Assembly (NCBI GenBank): GCA_022496205.1
Contig: WTXD01000051.1
Coordinates: 124,001 to 188,000 of the forward strand
DNA: 64,000 nucleotides
Direction: 5' to 3'
From: Gloeopeniophorella convolvens
Taxonomy: Eukaryota; Basidiomycota; Agaricomycetes; Russulales
Of the stretch, positions 45,523-56,323 are shown piece after piece (positions within the stretch are counted from its first letter, which is position 1; every line of letters starts with the position of its first letter). A program made the position numbers and the translations under genes. Under the pieces are notes generated by a model. That model made no database searches. It saw nothing but the letters and a program-made list of their open reading frames with translations, and was not told where the DNA came from.

Positions 45523-46793
45523 ACTAGCACCACTTGCCCCAATGCGCGCGAAAGTGCACCGCGACTATCGATTTGGATTTGGCTGTAGTAGTGGCTGTTT
45601 CCAGTTCCTAGGTCAGCGCTGACAGGCGCCACGGCCCCCCGAGTCTACGGATGATTATGTAATAAGACAGTGCATGTTCTGACTCAAACTTCCAACAGCT
45701 TCCAACGCGCCCTGCACAAGCACACTAAGGTAGAGGCCATCGAAATCCGGCTACCTTTATGTAAGCAAAATTCCGACGACATCCCCCACCACATCTGGTC
45801 TGGGATGGGTTTATTTTCTGAGAAAGTCATTGCACTGGAGTGAAGTATACACCTATCCGTACCACTGAGTGCAATTAAATTTTGGAAAAATCAAGTAGTG
45901 CACATACAGATGTAAGAAAAAGTTGAAATCTCCCAAATGCATTTTCTGTGCCAGGGGAGTCCAACTGCAGAACTATTGATAATCTACGACCTGGATTTGA
46001 ACCATTACGTACGTCGCGCTCCGTTCGGACTTCCGACCGGGCCGCTCCCCCGGATCCTCCCCCGGTCCTCCGCCTTCCTCCGCTCACTCCCATTTCTGCC
46101 TTGCTTGACTCTTTTCTCTCTAGCTCTCACACCCAAAAGTTGGCCCCAGTTACCGCCTCCACTGAACGACAATGTGCCGCAAAATCTCCAACAGCAGATG
46201 AAGATATGACGAGCGCGTCGCCACATTATGTACATTTCTGTTGTGTCCGACCATTTAAGCCCCAGCTCCCGAAATCCCTTATGCTCACCCCTGTGTGAAC
46301 ACCTTACAATCCTCCTATAGCATTCCGATACAAGTTCTATTAACTACAGGCTATGAATGATAGTGTTTCTGCTTTTCATGTTGCCCCTTTTTCCCGTCAC
46401 TTGTCCTTCCTCCCCTTGACTTTGCTTCATGCCATGCTGCTGCATAGCTCTGTTTTGGACCTTCAATTCACACCAAATCTCACTGTAAATGAATGTCTCA
46501 CTGCCAATAGAACAAGATAGTACAATATACACAACCACTAATACTGGAATTATGGGGATCCTGAGCTCTAGGACTACCTTGACCCCCAGACCCGCCCAAA
46601 TTGAAACATTACGTACCATTACGTATCAGGGGTAACCCTAGGGTTAGGCGTGACATAACGGTAGCCGGATTTCGATGGCCTCTACCTTAGCATCAACAGG
46701 AGTGTACCTGCCGCAGCCCTCCGTCGAGGATTGAGGCTTATGTAATGCACAAGCCGCAATGTCTTCCAAATATGGTCCCCATTCAGACAGGAA
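45523..46793 (-). repeat. Right arm of the palindrome, split by MITE 2
   Basis: The arm is continuous with the reverse complement of 44941-45252 once the 960-bp MITE (45728-46687) and one TA are removed. The join then reads CAAGCACACTAGCATC, exactly as in the left arm. The MITE is therefore younger than the palindrome. Confidence 0.75.
45728..46687. mobile_element. MITE 2, TA-flanked, 960 bp (Tc1/mariner-type ends)
   Basis: Perfect 28-bp inverted ends start AGGTAGAGGCCATCGAAATC. TA borders both sides (45726-45727 and 46688-46689), and the empty site is visible in the left palindrome arm. No transposase frame was recognised inside. The ends differ from MITE 1, so this is a second family. Confidence 0.9.
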
Positions 46794-47258
46794 TATACCA
46801 AATCACGCCGGCACACCTGAGGCCTAGGCACATGTACAGTTACTTAAGCTTGCATATGCACCACAGGTGTCCCTCCGCACGATTATATTCGGGCGAACAT
46901 TGTTTCCACGACTATCCCGCGTGCTTAGAGGATATCAAGGTATAGCAATCCCTAAGCTTGTCACTTTCTGGGTCGATGGCTCCCACCATCTGCTGCTGAC
47001 ACTTGGTGCACGAATGGTCGCAGACTCACATCCAACTTCCTGTCGAGTTTCGGATTACATCATAGCACGTGGTCCATCGGCGTTTGGCATCTTAACATGA
47101 TGATTACTTCCCTCTTCACTATCAACGTGAGGCAGTCGCCGAACTCTAACATCATCGGTATATCCCCACCAGTCCCTCTCAGTCTTCGTGTCCTATTTCT
47201 TCCTATCAACGGCCCTCTTCTTCTCCGCACGATCCTCCACTTCACCGGCAGCAATGTT
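46794..47258. other. Spacer, nothing recognised
   Basis: No gene, repeat or RNA feature could be supported between the palindrome and the family B remnant. Confidence 0.3.
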
Positions 47259-47459
47259 CTAGTCGACAAAACACCGAGTTGTGACATAGAGAAGAAGCTG
47301 GGCCGACTCTGAGAACACCCCGCTACGACGCTTCCACCAGTGGTCATGGAAGATATAGACGTGGTTCCCGATCCACCCATGCAGTGAGTGGCAGGCAATG
47401 TGATGAGAGAGATTTGGTTCATTGATGTACCTGCTTCTTTTGGGCTTTTGCCTGGTCAA
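47259..47459 (-). pseudogene. Family B zinc-finger remnant (copy 3)
   Basis: The minus strand reads LSHHIACHSLHGWIGNHVYI, then FHDHWWKR. This aligns with the second finger of copies 1 and 2 (LPHHIACLLCPWTGSRNYDL). The second cysteine and the first finger are gone, so it is non-functional. Confidence 0.6.
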
Positions 47460-47741
47460 TTGATCTAACGGGCCCTTGAACGACTACTCGTACGCGGGAC
47501 GAGACACCGAACTTTCGTCTGGTGAGCTTCCGGACGATCGTGGTGCTGTTAGCGCCAGGACTGCGACTACGCCCCGAAGATGCGCCGCACCCAAGTCTGT
47601 CCTCCCTCAACTGGTGACATGATGTCCACATGCACGTGGTACGTGCGCCCCACAGACATGGGCACAGGCGGTTAACTTCGACGAAGCACTACGAACCTGA
47701 GAAAACTGTTCTACGCCTCTTACGAGTACGCGCGCTTCCTC

Positions 47742-47941
47742 GTATCGTCTTCCTGCTCAGTGCTGAATATCTCTACGGCCTTGCGTTCACGCCCCTGATT
47801 ATATCGTACACTGTTGAGATTCTTCCCTATCCCCTCCGTGCCAAGGGTCTCACTATCTTCAACTTCACGATCTCCTGCGCTCTCATCTTCAACCAGTACA
47901 TCAACCCGATTGCCCTGGACCACATCTCGTGGAAGTACTAT
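47742..47941 (+). pseudogene. MFS sugar-transporter exon fragment
   Basis: The frame reads AFTPLIISYTVEILPYPLRA, then FNFTISCALIFNQYINPIAL and DHISWKYY. This matches the tenth to eleventh transmembrane region of fungal hexose/lactose permease-like MFS transporters. It ends at a GTACGT donor-like site at 47942. Neither preceding nor following transporter exons are present, so it is an isolated captured fragment inside the duplicated array. Confidence 0.75.
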
Positions 47942-48139
47942 GTACGTCTACGTTCTTGCACCTCGCTATGGTATCGTCAACTGATCGTATGGCACAAAGA
48001 TCGCCAGTCTTCGATTAGTAGCACCCACTTTTCCCTCGCCATCAGAGGCAAACAAAACTTTCCCGCGGGTACCACCAGTCACCCGTAGACCCAGAAATTG
48101 AAGCAGACATTATAACGGAACGAATGTCTTCCGTCACTA

Positions 48140-48340
48140 AGGTCTGCTTTAGGAGACAAGGACTTTCATCCGGTGAGCTTCCGAACGGTCATGGATTCGG
48201 AGCGCGGCGGTTCGCGGCCGCCGTAGTGCCGGGACTGCCACGTTCCAGGTGCGCCGAGTCTGCCTGCCCTTAACTGGCGACTCCATGATGTTCACGTGGC
48301 ACATGCGTTTCACAGGCACAGGTGAACTTCAATGAAGGAG
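48140..48340 (+). repeat. Degenerate repeat of 47500-47690
   Basis: Both stretches share GGTGAGCTTCCG, followed by a diverged spacer and an ACTGG(C/T)GAC...ATGATGT segment that resembles the third prefoldin intron. They flank the sugar-transporter fragment and appear to be further decayed pieces of the duplicated unit. Confidence 0.4.
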
Positions 48341-48489
48341 TCCATGCCGTGTTGATGGACGACTGGAAACGGCGCAAGCAGCATGGAACCGTAGAGGGCA
48401 CAGGTTCTCAGTCTAGGCAGTGTCAGTGTGCCTGGCGATAGATCCACGATAGGCAACATCGACTTTTTTATTCAGTGCTCAGCTTGCAG

Positions 48490-49017
48490 GTGAATCCGAT
48501 GTCAGCGAGCTGAAGAAATACGTAGCTCGTTTGGCTTCATGCAGCCCGCTGAGTCCCTCGCAGATTCCTTTGGCCAGCTCGAACACTTAGGCCCGATCCA
48601 AGTTCCGTTCATGCATCAACTCGGCCCAGGGAGTCAGGCCTGAAAAAAGGGGGCGCGCACGCCGTGTCGGTGACGTAGTGACGGTCTGACCCTGCGGCGC
48701 GGGGCAAGACCGTCCTCGTCCCACTCACCGATTCGCTCTACATCATTGTCGACGTCGGAACAGGCTATTACGTTTTACATAAAGGTACGCTGCGTCCTAG
48801 GCTATCTGCCTTCAACTGGCGACATGATGCTCACACGTGCTACACCCCGCAGACACGCGCGCAGGTGGTCAAGCACTGGCAGAAGATCGACTCGTTCAAG
48901 TCCAACATCGGTACGCTCCAAGAGACGATACAGGAGAGGCAGGAAAACTCGAAATACTTGATTAGCGTGATTCAGTCGAAGCCCCATGCGCAGCTCACGG
49001 GGAATAGCAATGTGTAA
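48490..49017 (+). pseudogene. Prefoldin subunit 5 pseudogene 4
   Basis: Homology runs over all exons. As in pseudogene 1, the start is lost and the hairpin exon is shortened, so these two copies are most closely related. Exon 4 is changed to KHWQKIDSFKSNIGTLQET. The end reads AATAGCAATGTGTAA. Confidence 0.85.
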
Positions 49018-49229
49018 GCTGTGGCCCTATGTTTGACATGTGAGAGAGTCGGGGGTTATGTTGAGCTGTGCGAGAGTTGGGGACGGCGCTGGTGTGACTG
49101 AGGTGCGCCCCTTGATACATTTGCTTTGCGTCGTGCTCATGTAGTGGCTGTCAGCGATGCAGACGTCGCATCCAAGTACGCCTGTCTACAGTGCCTGCAT
49201 GCGAGATGTGATGAGCCCGAGAACCTCGG

Positions 49230-49650
49230 GATGATCTCCAAGCTCGCGACCACCGCCGACATCCCTCGTCGCGAGTGCTTATGAGCAACATGCCCAAGAG
49301 CTCCCACTTCTGCCCTCTCTCCGTGGTCACAATTCTAGTCATCTGAGCGCTATCCGCGCAGCGCGTCCCTGGTACCCTCTTGCTGTGGGCCTCTAAGTTG
49401 GCTTCGCATACTTGTGCCCCCGCGGTGCGACGCGGACTCCCTTTGCCTCGCTTTACCATCTTCTCTTTCTCCTCAAGTCACGATGCTCGACAGCTCCGTG
49501 CAGTGGGTGGAAGACCTGCGGACCTGCAACGGTAGGAAGAGAGTTTCGAGGCGTACATCAACCCCGCGCGGCCGGCCAATCGAGAGGTCCCGCTCGGCGC
49601 GCACGCGCACGCGCAGATCGCTAGCGCGAGAGAGGTGCGTGCCCGTCCGC
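49230..49650 (+). repeat. X segment of the duplicated unit, copy 3
   Basis: This is homologous to 32216-32625 and 37790-38200. It contains ATGCTCGACAGCTCCGTG (49483) and the EAYINPARPANREVPLG reading near 49533-49585. It is the best preserved copy, but the two readings are in different frames. Confidence 0.5.
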
Positions 49651-50506
49651 ACTCTACGGCTTGTGCGCCGCGTTTGGGAGGGAATATTGGGGCGGTTGGG
49701 CGGGACCTGGCAGAACGTTGCGAACGTTATCAACGTCGCGCCTTTCCTATAACTGACACACGCCGATCGACGCCCAGCGAATGGTACAGGATCCACGTCG
49801 TCGCGGGTTTCTCGAGTCTTCGACGGACTAGGATACGACTGCTGTACCTGGTATTCCTGTAACATGTGAAGCGCCTGTTCGTAAGATAGTCGAATGCGAT
49901 GTCGTTTGCTATCCGTTCTCGAACTCTGGATGAATGAACGTTCTCGGTACGCTTGAGCATCATCAATGTCCACGAATTACATACGCAACTTCAGCTCCAT
50001 CTCGCTTTGACTGTTTTACTTGATTTCCTGAAGTGACTTGGGCTGCAAATAAGGTCCTGCGACTTTTGTCCGCACTAGCGCCTAATTTGGTTCCGCCTTG
50101 AAAAGTGTAACTTGGTCTAATCGTGGAGTCGGGAGCCCCGACGTTGCACCAACTCGCCGTTCATTTCTCCTGTATGACCAGCGGACTTGAACCCTAATAA
50201 TCCGACCATAGCAGAGGGCACATTAGCACGACGCTATCTGGAGCGCATGCAGACTCTGGAGGTTCCTCGGAAGTGTATGGGTCGCGCAGGGTTGGTTGTC
50301 GCGGACTCCGACAAAAAACGCATTGACAAAATCTTGGACACAATGACCTTTGGTGGCTTGGACTCGGTAACCTTTAGCGCGCACGTGTGGATCTAAAGAC
50401 ACACCTCCCCACCTCCATAAAAGCCTTGAGCCCTTGCATCTGTCCCTCATCTTCCCTTCCCCCCACATACTGAGACTCGCACAGCCCCCACAACCGAATC
50501 ACCAAA

Positions 50507-52379
50507 ATGCAGTATCCCTCTTCTAGCACCCACAGCATCCCATCCACCTCTTACTCCCCCAGCGCTGGACTCTCGAGGGAGAACCCTATCGTCGTCGAGT
50601 GCCACTCCAACGAGCGCGTTGAGCGATGGTCACCCGAGGCTGGCTTCGACGCGGATCTGGAATACTTACTCTTGATGGACGCTCTAGAGAGTATACCACC
50701 CATCTATGCGCCCTCTGCCGAAGAATTTCTGAACGAGATCTTGAGCATGGGAGGCTCCTCCTCTCGGTACACGTTCGACGCCATTGCGCCTGCTGCCCAG
50801 ACTCCCGAGGCAGCAACCTACTCCGCAGGGCCCGCGTTCAGCGCATTCTACGCTGATGTGGCACCTGCTCCCACACCGGTCCCGGCCACCTTTGAGGCCA
50901 CCGTCCCAACCTTTAACGTCCCGGGGCCGCGCTATGACCCTATACCACGTAAGTCACATCCGTTCTGAACTCGGGAGACATACTCACATTAATCCACTTA
51001 CAGCCCTCGCCACCAGCGTGGATGATGTGACCCCTTCGCCGCTGTATGCTCCGTACAGCGGCGATGCACTGACGCCCGCCGACCCCGTCCCAAACACAGC
51101 GTCCGCGGCTGGACTGTCAGGGGCTCAGCGGGCCCAATCTCGTTCCTGGCAGGGACTAGCACAGGGACTCCCTCAGCAGCGTTTCGCAAGCAATGCTGAG
51201 GGACACGCACCAGGGCTGGTAAATGGCGTGCCACCCCACATGCTGTCGTTGAGCGGTGGCAGCGCCGATTGGGTTCTTCCTCAGCAACCTGCGGCTGCTT
51301 ACGCGGCGCCGCAGACCAACGGTGGAGTTGCAAATGGAAGCCTGTTGCGGTGAGTATCAATCTCGTGCTCTAACGTGCTGAGGCGAGGAAGGTGGCTTGC
51401 TGATGCAAATTTCCCCAGGCACGAACATCCATTGTCTCTCCCCGCGTACGCTGCGCTCGGTCCCGACGGTCCAGCCCCTTCGCAGCCGTCCGCATCCTCG
51501 GCGACCCCCATGAATGCACGGGCACTGCAAGCATCGGGGTCTGGCATTCTCAACATACCCCAGCAGCCCGCACATAGCTTCCCTTTCACAAGCAGCCAGG
51601 AAAGTAGTCATGCGAAGAAGGCCAAGGTCCCCACAGCGCAGCCGCGAGAGGCTGGGCAGCGTGCGGCCTCCGAAGCCCCAGTCCAAGAGCAACCCACCGC
51701 CGGGGCTTCGACATCAAAACAACACTTATTCGAGCAGGCTGGTCACGGGGTGGAATCACCCGTGACCAGCACAACACCCGGAGTCTATGCTGCGCCTTTG
51801 CCGAAGACGCTATATGTGCAGGGACCTCCGGACGTCCTTCAAGGCCCGCCGCCAGCCTTCAAGGACATCATCGAGGCAATGAGCAGACGCGAGTTGGTCA
51901 CGGTCGCGTTCCCAAGCATGGACTCCCAAATAGTCCACGGCAGCGGCAACAGGACGACCACCTTGACGCCAAGGGAGAGCGTCTTCCTTTCGCCCGACTC
52001 GCAACCCTTGGACCAGTCTTTGCGGTGCAAGATGTGCCCCGGGGTGTCGATGCAGTGCCACAACTTCGCGCGACATTGCAGGGCCACCGCCAAGCACCCG
52101 ACAACCCTTTTCTTCTGTAGGCGATGCTGGGAGCCATTCCCCAGGGAGGAAGCGTGCAGGACCCACTTCAACAACCAAGAGGGCTCGAAGGCCTGCGTCG
52201 CCCTGTCGAAGGAGGACGGTAAGCGGCGCCTCGAGTTCGAGATGGGGTTGCTTTGTGCGTACGAGGCGTTCTTGATCCCGAGGCTGTTGAGGGGTCAGGT
52301 AGGGCTCGAAGCGTACAAGCAGTGGGTGAAGAAGGCAAGGGTTAAGCTGCAAGTTCCCGTACAGACGGGGTCGCAATGA
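50507..52379 (+). CDS. Family A zinc-finger protein, copy 3 (582 aa), fullest copy
   Basis: Exons 50507-50948, 51004-51349 and 51419-52379 join in frame through GT-AG introns. The N-terminus reads MQYPSSSTHSIPSTSYSPSA and keeps VVECHSNERVERWSPEAGF. Exon 2, deleted in copy 1 and frameshifted in copy 2, encodes a P/A/Q-rich stretch with VDDVTPSPLYAPYSGDALTP. Exon 3 carries the basic patch HAKKAKVP and the two finger-like modules CKMCPGVSMQCHNFARHC and CRRCWEPFPREEACRTHF. It ends VPVQTGSQ at 52379. The equivalent of the upstream acceptor used as an alternative in copies 1 and 2 is mutated here, which identifies CCCCAG before 51419 as the true acceptor. Function unknown; it may act in transcription, judged only from the fingers. 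Confidence 0.72.
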
Positions 52380-53125
52380 ACAGGCCTGTGATCAGCTATC
52401 GTCGCGTCCGTTGCCCGAGTGTTTTGTACGCACATATTTATCCACCTAGATTATTTCCTGCGACTCCTTTTGCGAAATTCGTCCGTTCCATCGACCAGGG
52501 CGGAGCGTGAGCCGTACAGTAGTTGAACGTATGAGCTTCCGATCATGATACTGGAGCCTTTCGCACGGCGTTCGGTGTGCCACGTCGACGCGTCATGCTT
52601 GTTATTTGTCAACTCTCAAGGAAAGATGCATTGCTAGCCACGTGCCGTCCCATGCTGTTGCGCCTATGCGTCTGAGTGGGCGCCGTAGAGCACTAAGCGG
52701 GAAAGTGATCCGTAGTGGGTGAGAATGCTCACCTTCCTTCCCATGCTCCTCGCCTTATAAGCGGAATAGAATGGCCTCGAAAACGAAGGAGCGGCGTGGG
52801 GTAACATCGATATCGATCGTTGCGGTGACCAAAGAACGACAGGGTGACAGAAGGCGACGCGTGAGCACCACATGCGTTGACGGTGCGGTGAACCTTGACC
52901 GGATGAAAGGCCTTGGACGATCCTTTATATATTCCCCGATGGGACATCGTGAGCTTTCCATATCAGAAAGGAAAAAGAAAAACACCCACCTGTTTGGGGA
53001 GCGCATGGATCACACAACGGATCCCACAAGATCCTAAATTCGTGCGTAGGAGCGCGTACGCGCGTATGCGATTCATCGTGTCATATGCGCCGGGTGACTC
53101 GGAGCTATCGATCGCATGCGGGGAT
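52380..53125. repeat. Conserved 3' module of family A, copy 3
   Basis: This is homologous to the modules after copies 1 and 2. The palindrome ATCGATATCGAT is at 52806-52817 and the end point GAGCTATCGATCGCA is near 53101. It is somewhat more diverged than the other two in its first 300 bp. Confidence 0.55.
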
Positions 53126-54203
53126 TGTTAGTCTGAACGGGTTCGAAAGCGTCGCCACATCCTGCCATGAGGTGGAGATTCCATGCGCCAGTTGATCTTC
53201 AAGGGATCGCGCGGATCTGCCCATGCATCTGCAGATCGGCGGGTGCTTCACTCGACCGGTCTGTAAATTTCTTCTCGCTGGTGCGGGACCGGAGTAATGC
53301 TGAAGACGGTTCTGTCAGGTAGAGCACGCACAGAAGCGCCAGTAGTGACGCGTAACGTTACCTCCAACACACAAACAGACGGTGGGTGGGGTGTTGGGTT
53401 GGTGAGTAGGTCCCGTCACCAGCGGTCACCGTCCTGGAACGCTACGTTGGTGGGTTACAGAGACTGGTTGCCGGTTTGAGAAGGTTTGGGAGCGACTCGG
53501 TTGCTGGCGAACCGGGCCGAGCCCACGTGGCATACTTACTCCCCCCGCGACATCGAAAAGCGGAGAACCGGGGGATCTCGGGGCGGCGCGGGGTATGTAC
53601 CAATCTTCCTTTGCACCGCTCTTCTGTTGGACATTCTCTTTCACGATTTCCGAAACGATGGATCCCCCGCCCGAACAGAACTTCTCCATAGGCGGAGTCC
53701 AGATACACTAGCAAAAGCGTAGCAAAATTTCGCGCGTCAAAACCAACACGTTCATACAAATACGACGTAGCAGGCGCTGACTATAACGTGACTATACTTA
53801 CTCGAGGCAAACTCCGCTCGCGACTTCCATCAGCAAAAGACCGAAAACAATATATGTACATGTATTACCATATAAGGGGGAAAATCCCAAAATTTCGAAA
53901 AAGGTTCCTCCTAATCGCGACGGTTTGAAAATAGCTTGCCAAGTGTTGCCTCATTTTGGCCATTCGAGGATAAGTTTCATGGCAGCTAGGATAGAGCTTA
54001 TCATTCTCATGGCAGCGAGGATAGAACTTATAATTCTCATGGCAGCAATGATACGGGCTATAGCCAATGGTGGCTCTTATATACCCTTTTAATTTTACCA
54101 GAACCATGCAACGATTGTCACATCTTCTCATCACCCCAGGCTTAGGGACCGAAACAACACATTTATTCGTGTAGCACACCTATCATACGTTCTAGGGTAC
54201 TAC
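53126..54203. other. Spacer with a small tandem repeat
   Basis: No gene is supported. Three tandem units of about 30 bp containing TCATGGCAGC and GGATAGA lie at roughly 53974-54062. A TATATACCC TATA-like stretch is near 54079. A minus-strand frame at 53442-53759 shows no family I can name. Confidence 0.35.
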
Positions 54204-54748
54204 TGTCACGACTTGTACGATACTTTTTCTTTTTCTTATCTTTCCAGCTCCTGTATGATACGAGCTCCGTTCCGGTTCGATGACTCGGGGACGCTTATCT
54301 CTCACTCGTCATACGATTCCCCCATACTTCTTGACGCGCCCCTTATGCCATTGGACCACTACTGTACTTCTACCTAGGAGACCCACCTTGAGTCCGTTCT
54401 GACTCGGTATGACTCGATACTAGGACGTTATGTAAACCAGTTCTCTTACAGTACTTAAGGCGTAGCAGTTGTACTCTAAGGCCTTAAGCCTGTTCTCCTT
54501 TGTCAATCGACGAGGTTACCAGGGAATCCGCGTGAGGGACTTGTTCGCCCAAGCATCGCGAGGTCTTCAGCTTTGAACTCGCCGTACCGGAGGCCGATTG
54601 CCTCCCAGCTCTAGACATCACGTCTTACCCAGGATCTCGTGCACATTCACGTGCGCCTTCGAGGACCGGCTCACATCGAGACCGACTTATCGAACCTCGC
54701 TCGTCTCAGCCCTCGCCAGCCCCGCTCGCGCCGGCTCAGGCCGTGACA
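54204..54748 (+). repeat. 5' LTR of the gypsy element
   Basis: It begins TGTCACGACTTG and ends CCGTGACA. The segment AAGCCTGTTCT at 54486-54496 is the inferred transcript 5' end (U3/R border), because it is complementary to the primer site. A TATA-like TTAAGG lies about 30 bp before it. Confidence 0.93.
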
Positions 54749-54750
54749 TT

Positions 54751-54761
54751 AGAACAGGCTT
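54751..54761 (+). other. Self-priming primer binding site (Tf1/sushi type)
   Basis: AGAACAGGCTT starts 2 bp after the 5' LTR. It is an exact 11-nt complement of AAGCCTGTTCT inside the LTR (54486-54496, repeated in the 3' LTR). In Tf1 of fission yeast the first 11 nt of the RNA fold back onto such a site, are cleaved and prime reverse transcription without tRNA. I infer the same mechanism here. Confidence 0.75.
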
Positions 54762-54789
54762 CTCAGTCTCGAGAGCCACGATCGCAGAA

Positions 54790-56323
54790 CTTGTGACTGT
54801 CCGACTTCCTTTCGCACAGGACGAAGACGTAGCTCCCCCTGAACTCAGAGGAGAAGGACTACGAGGAATCTTCCACGACCGAGAGAACGGTTATTATCTG
54901 ATCCTCAGCGGACAGACCCTACGAGTACACTTCTCAAGGGACCAAGGCTGGAACTACGTCCAGTGGTCCGGAATCCACCAGAGATACGAAATCACCTCAC
55001 CCGTAGTCGCGCTAGGGATACCGAACCGAGACCAGGTAGTACAGTGGTTTCGCGATCACCCCGAATCTCCAGAACACACGACTCCCACTTCTATCCAACC
55101 CCAGAACCCTCCGACCTTACAGGCGTTGCACAACGTCTTGAAGAAGCCGCCGCGGCACTCATATCCCCGACACCTTATCCTACATCCATACCAGCGCGCG
55201 AGATGGCTGAGGAAACCCGAGTCGATTCCACGATCACCGCATCCCGACGAGATGGCGGGAAACTCACAGGAGAAGCTCCGTTCATCTTTAACGGAGAATC
55301 CAAACGATATGCCGACTTCATGCGGCAGTTTAACCTCTACGCATTCCTGAACGACGAGAACTCGACGTTCACCGACCCACTGAAAAAAATCTCCTTCTGC
55401 CTCACATACTTTCGAGGAGCTATTGTGACCGACTGGGTCCAAAGGCAGATCGAGTGGCTAGAGAAAATCAAGGCGAACAGCGTCCTTGATCCACCAGTAC
55501 CCTTCGCGACAAGGGACACCGCATGGACGGTGTTTAAAGATACCCTCGACAAACGGTTCCTAAACCGAGGAACCGCTGTCAACGCCAAACTTCTCCTGGC
55601 GAACATGAAATTCCGAGCCCCCGAACCAATCGAGGAGTATATCGGAAAGTTCCGTACCCTTGCAGAGAGAGGGAACTTCCACCTCGACGCCGAATCCACC
55701 ATCATTATGTTCCTTCGCTCGTTCCCCAACGCCCTCGTCCGGGAAACCGCACGACAGGGAGGGGACGTATTCGGAGTAAACCCCGGCAGCACCCGATGGA
55801 CCTTCGATCAATGGGCTGAGAAGCTCTGCGACCAGCAGCTTCAGTATTAGCTCATGAAGGAAATCTACGGAAATCAGGATACCCCGAGACAGCAGCCACG
55901 ATTTCAGATACGACGCCCTGGAGGAGGTGGACAGCCACCCCGGAACGACGGAGTAGTTCCCATGGACGTGGACACAGTGACGGTCAATCAGACCCAGTCA
56001 TTCGTCCATCAGAAAGGGAAGAAGCTCACACCCGACGAACGAACCTCGTATATGCAGCAGGACGCTGTTTCCACTGCGGCCAGCAAGGACACGTTTCACG
56101 TTCCTGCCCGCAAAAGGACTCACGTCCTCGGGAAACGCGTCAGCGACAGATCGACACGACAGACCCTACGACACCGACTCCCTCCACCTCTACCACTCCC
56201 TCCATCTCCCCACAGACGTTTGCAGCCTATCTGGCAAACGCATCTGACGCAGAAAAAGAGTCCATCTTCAGTGTCCTTGAGAAGGACAAGGACTTCAGCG
56301 TCCAGGATTTTCAACAAGCTTGA
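54790..56323 (+). pseudogene. gag: gag of the gypsy element, frameshifted
   Basis: Gag forms the retroelement particle and binds its RNA. The N-terminal part (about 54790-55110) is in one frame (GYYLILSGQTLRVHF). After a frame change the capsid-like core continues (FRGAIVTDWVQRQIEWLE; FRTLAERGNFHLDAES) to an in-frame TAG at 55848-55850. Beyond it comes the basic linker RRPGGGGQPPRND. A single-base deletion near 56060 puts the zinc knuckle CFHCGQQGHVSRSC (C-x2-C-x4-H-x4-C) out of frame. It ends at 56323. Confidence 0.85.

Noticed and set aside
45980..46010. GGATTTGAACC, a possible tRNA B-box on the minus strand
   Set aside because: The flanking bases do not form a T stem, and no A box or acceptor stem was found. 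It lies inside a MITE.
53442..53759. 105-codon minus-strand frame before the gypsy element
   Set aside because: It shows no recognisable domain, exon partner or conservation within the window.
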